A stretch of 7,454 nucleotides of DNA, taken from Candidatus Gracilibacteria bacterium CG2_30_37_12 (GTDB taxonomy: Bacteria > Patescibacteriota > Gracilibacteria > BD1-5 > UBA2023). The stretch is taken from contig MNYO01000075.1 in NCBI GenBank assembly GCA_001873165.1, forward strand, positions 1 through 7,454. The letters run 5' to 3'. This document shows positions 6,940-7,454 of this stretch, one piece after another. Below the pieces are notes generated by a model, which did not search any database, had not been told where the DNA came from, and saw nothing but the letters and a program-made list of their open reading frames with translations. The position numbers and the translations under genes are program-made. How positions within the stretch are numbered: the stretch's first letter is position 1; each line of letters begins with the position of its first letter.

Positions 6940-7353
6940 TTATCTCCCGAGTATCATATACACTCCTTTTAAGTTATCAATCTCAAATCCGAATTTCTTG
7001 TAAAAATCTGGAAGCCATTCATAGGATGGATCTGTTACGAGACTTACATTTTTGATATGATTCTCTCTGCAAAATTCCACTGTTCTCTCCATAATCTTTC
7101 CCCCAATTCCTTGTTTACGATGGTCTGGATGTACTAATACATCGAAAATCATCGCACACATGTAGAAATCGGTAATAATTCGACTTGCTCCGATAATCTT
7201 TTCATCCTCAAAAGCCGCAACAATATAGCTAGAGTATCGAAGGGATTTCCAATATTCCTGTGGTCTTTTATTTTCTGGATCATGAAATTCCAGAAGAGCT
7301 TGTTTATAATCTGGGATATCTTTCTGAGGAATGATTTTTAATTGCATAGACAT
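6940..7353 (-). CDS. GNAT-family N-acetyltransferase (137 aa)
   Basis: This is a predicted acetyl-CoA-dependent N-acetyltransferase of the Gcn5-related family. The core fold is readable: SSYIVAAFEDEKIIGASRII (residues 41-60) is the paired strand region that ends in the usual conserved Gly. MIFDVLVHPDHRKQGIGGKIM holds motif A, with the R/Q-x-x-G-x-G/A pyrophosphate loop as QGIGG at 81-85. SLVTDPSYEWLPDFYKKFGFE (104-124) is motif B, including the FYKKFGF signature. The substrate cannot be inferred; small stand-alone GNATs modify amines, peptides, antibiotics or protein N-termini. There is no in-frame TGA, so it reads the same under either code. The start may be ATG 7353 or the ATG two codons later at 7347; neither has a Shine-Dalgarno match. 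It heads the probable GNAT-2H-rarA operon, and a large inverted repeat lies immediately upstream. Confidence 0.9.
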   Translation of the reverse strand: MSMQLKIIPQKDIPDYKQALLEFHDPENKRPQEYWKSLRYSSYIVAAFEDEKIIGASRIITDFYMCAMIFDVLVHPDHRKQGIGGKIMERTVEFCRENHIKNVSLVTDPSYEWLPDFYKKFGFEIDNLKGVYMILGR

Positions 7354-7362
7354 AAAATAAAG

Positions 7363-7452
7363 GAAATTGCCTGAAATTCGCTATCCCCGTAGCAAGCTAA
7401 CGGGGTATTACGCGAATTTCTCGCTACACTACGCTTGACGACCGGCAATTTC
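7363..7452. repeat. nested three-tier inverted-repeat element (REP- or MITE-like)
   Basis: Three pairs of perfect complementary arms are nested. The outer pair is GAAATTGCC (7363-7371) with GGCAATTTC (7444-7452). The middle pair is GAAATTCGC (7373-7381) with GCGAATTTC (7412-7420). The inner pair is CCCCGT (7385-7390) with ACGGGG (7400-7405) around a 9-base loop. The inner and middle pairs can form one long stem with small internal loops; the outer pair leaves a 23-base unpaired arm (7421-7443) that could hold a side structure. The element is clearly more GC-rich than its surroundings and contains no ORF worth calling. On the - strand a T-rich run (TTTCCTTTATTTT) follows the outer arm, so it could also end transcription of a gene to the right. 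It begins only ten bases before the GNAT start codon. Confidence 0.7.
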
Positions 7453-7454
7453 TA

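Noticed and set aside
1..7454. tRNA or rRNA genes, CRISPR arrays, transposase genes, toxin-antitoxin or defence modules
   Set aside because: I looked for cloverleaf-like arms, regularly spaced direct repeats and typical protein motifs on both strands and saw none that I can support. In particular, the tRNA-Gly (UCA) that would confirm the code is not in this window.

Overview
The window looks like chromosomal DNA from a Candidate Phyla Radiation bacterium that uses genetic code 25 (UGA read as glycine). Gracilibacteria (BD1-5) is the best guess. Nine in-frame TGA codons interrupt four otherwise intact, recognisable or family-assigned genes. Where the family is well known they fall on conserved glycines: the Walker A loop of a PcrA/UvrD helicase, the N-terminal IVGQ motif of RarA, and the HxxxD zinc motif of an M23 peptidase. 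Under the standard code these genes would appear as strings of fragments. CGA and CGG codons sit at conserved arginines (PcrA motif VI, RarA C-terminus). That argues against the Absconditabacteria variant in which these codons are thought to mean Trp, and so favours Gracilibacteria. The DNA is AT-rich, and no start codon of a well-supported gene has an obvious Shine-Dalgarno sequence.

Layout. Positions 1-460 are poorly resolved on the + strand: a possible C-terminal tail of an upstream gene (to 65), then an 83-codon reading frame without a convincing start. A small + strand gene of unknown function (462-800) converges on the helicase gene and shares its last bases with it. The rest of the window is on the - strand. 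In transcription order it holds a GNAT acetyltransferase (7353-6940), a LigT-like 2H phosphoesterase (6918-6355), the AAA+ clamp-loader-like ATPase RarA (6330-5137), a secreted M23 peptidoglycan hydrolase with an Ig-like middle and a degenerate S-layer-homology-like tail (5057-3093), and a PcrA/UvrD helicase (3001-797). The first three are 21-24 bases apart and probably form one operon. The M23 gene has its own candidate promoter, overlapped by a palindrome. A nested inverted-repeat element lies at the right edge, just upstream of the GNAT gene.

Functionally the window combines replication-fork maintenance and repair (RarA, PcrA), a cell-envelope hydrolase that could remodel the cell's own wall or act on a host or prey wall, and two small enzymes of unknown substrate. 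I see no phage, CRISPR, toxin-antitoxin or defence system, and no clear new multi-gene system. The points most worth following are the recoding, a 2H enzyme that has lost its first catalytic histidine, a perfect terminator-shaped hairpin embedded antisense in the end of rarA, and the edge repeat.
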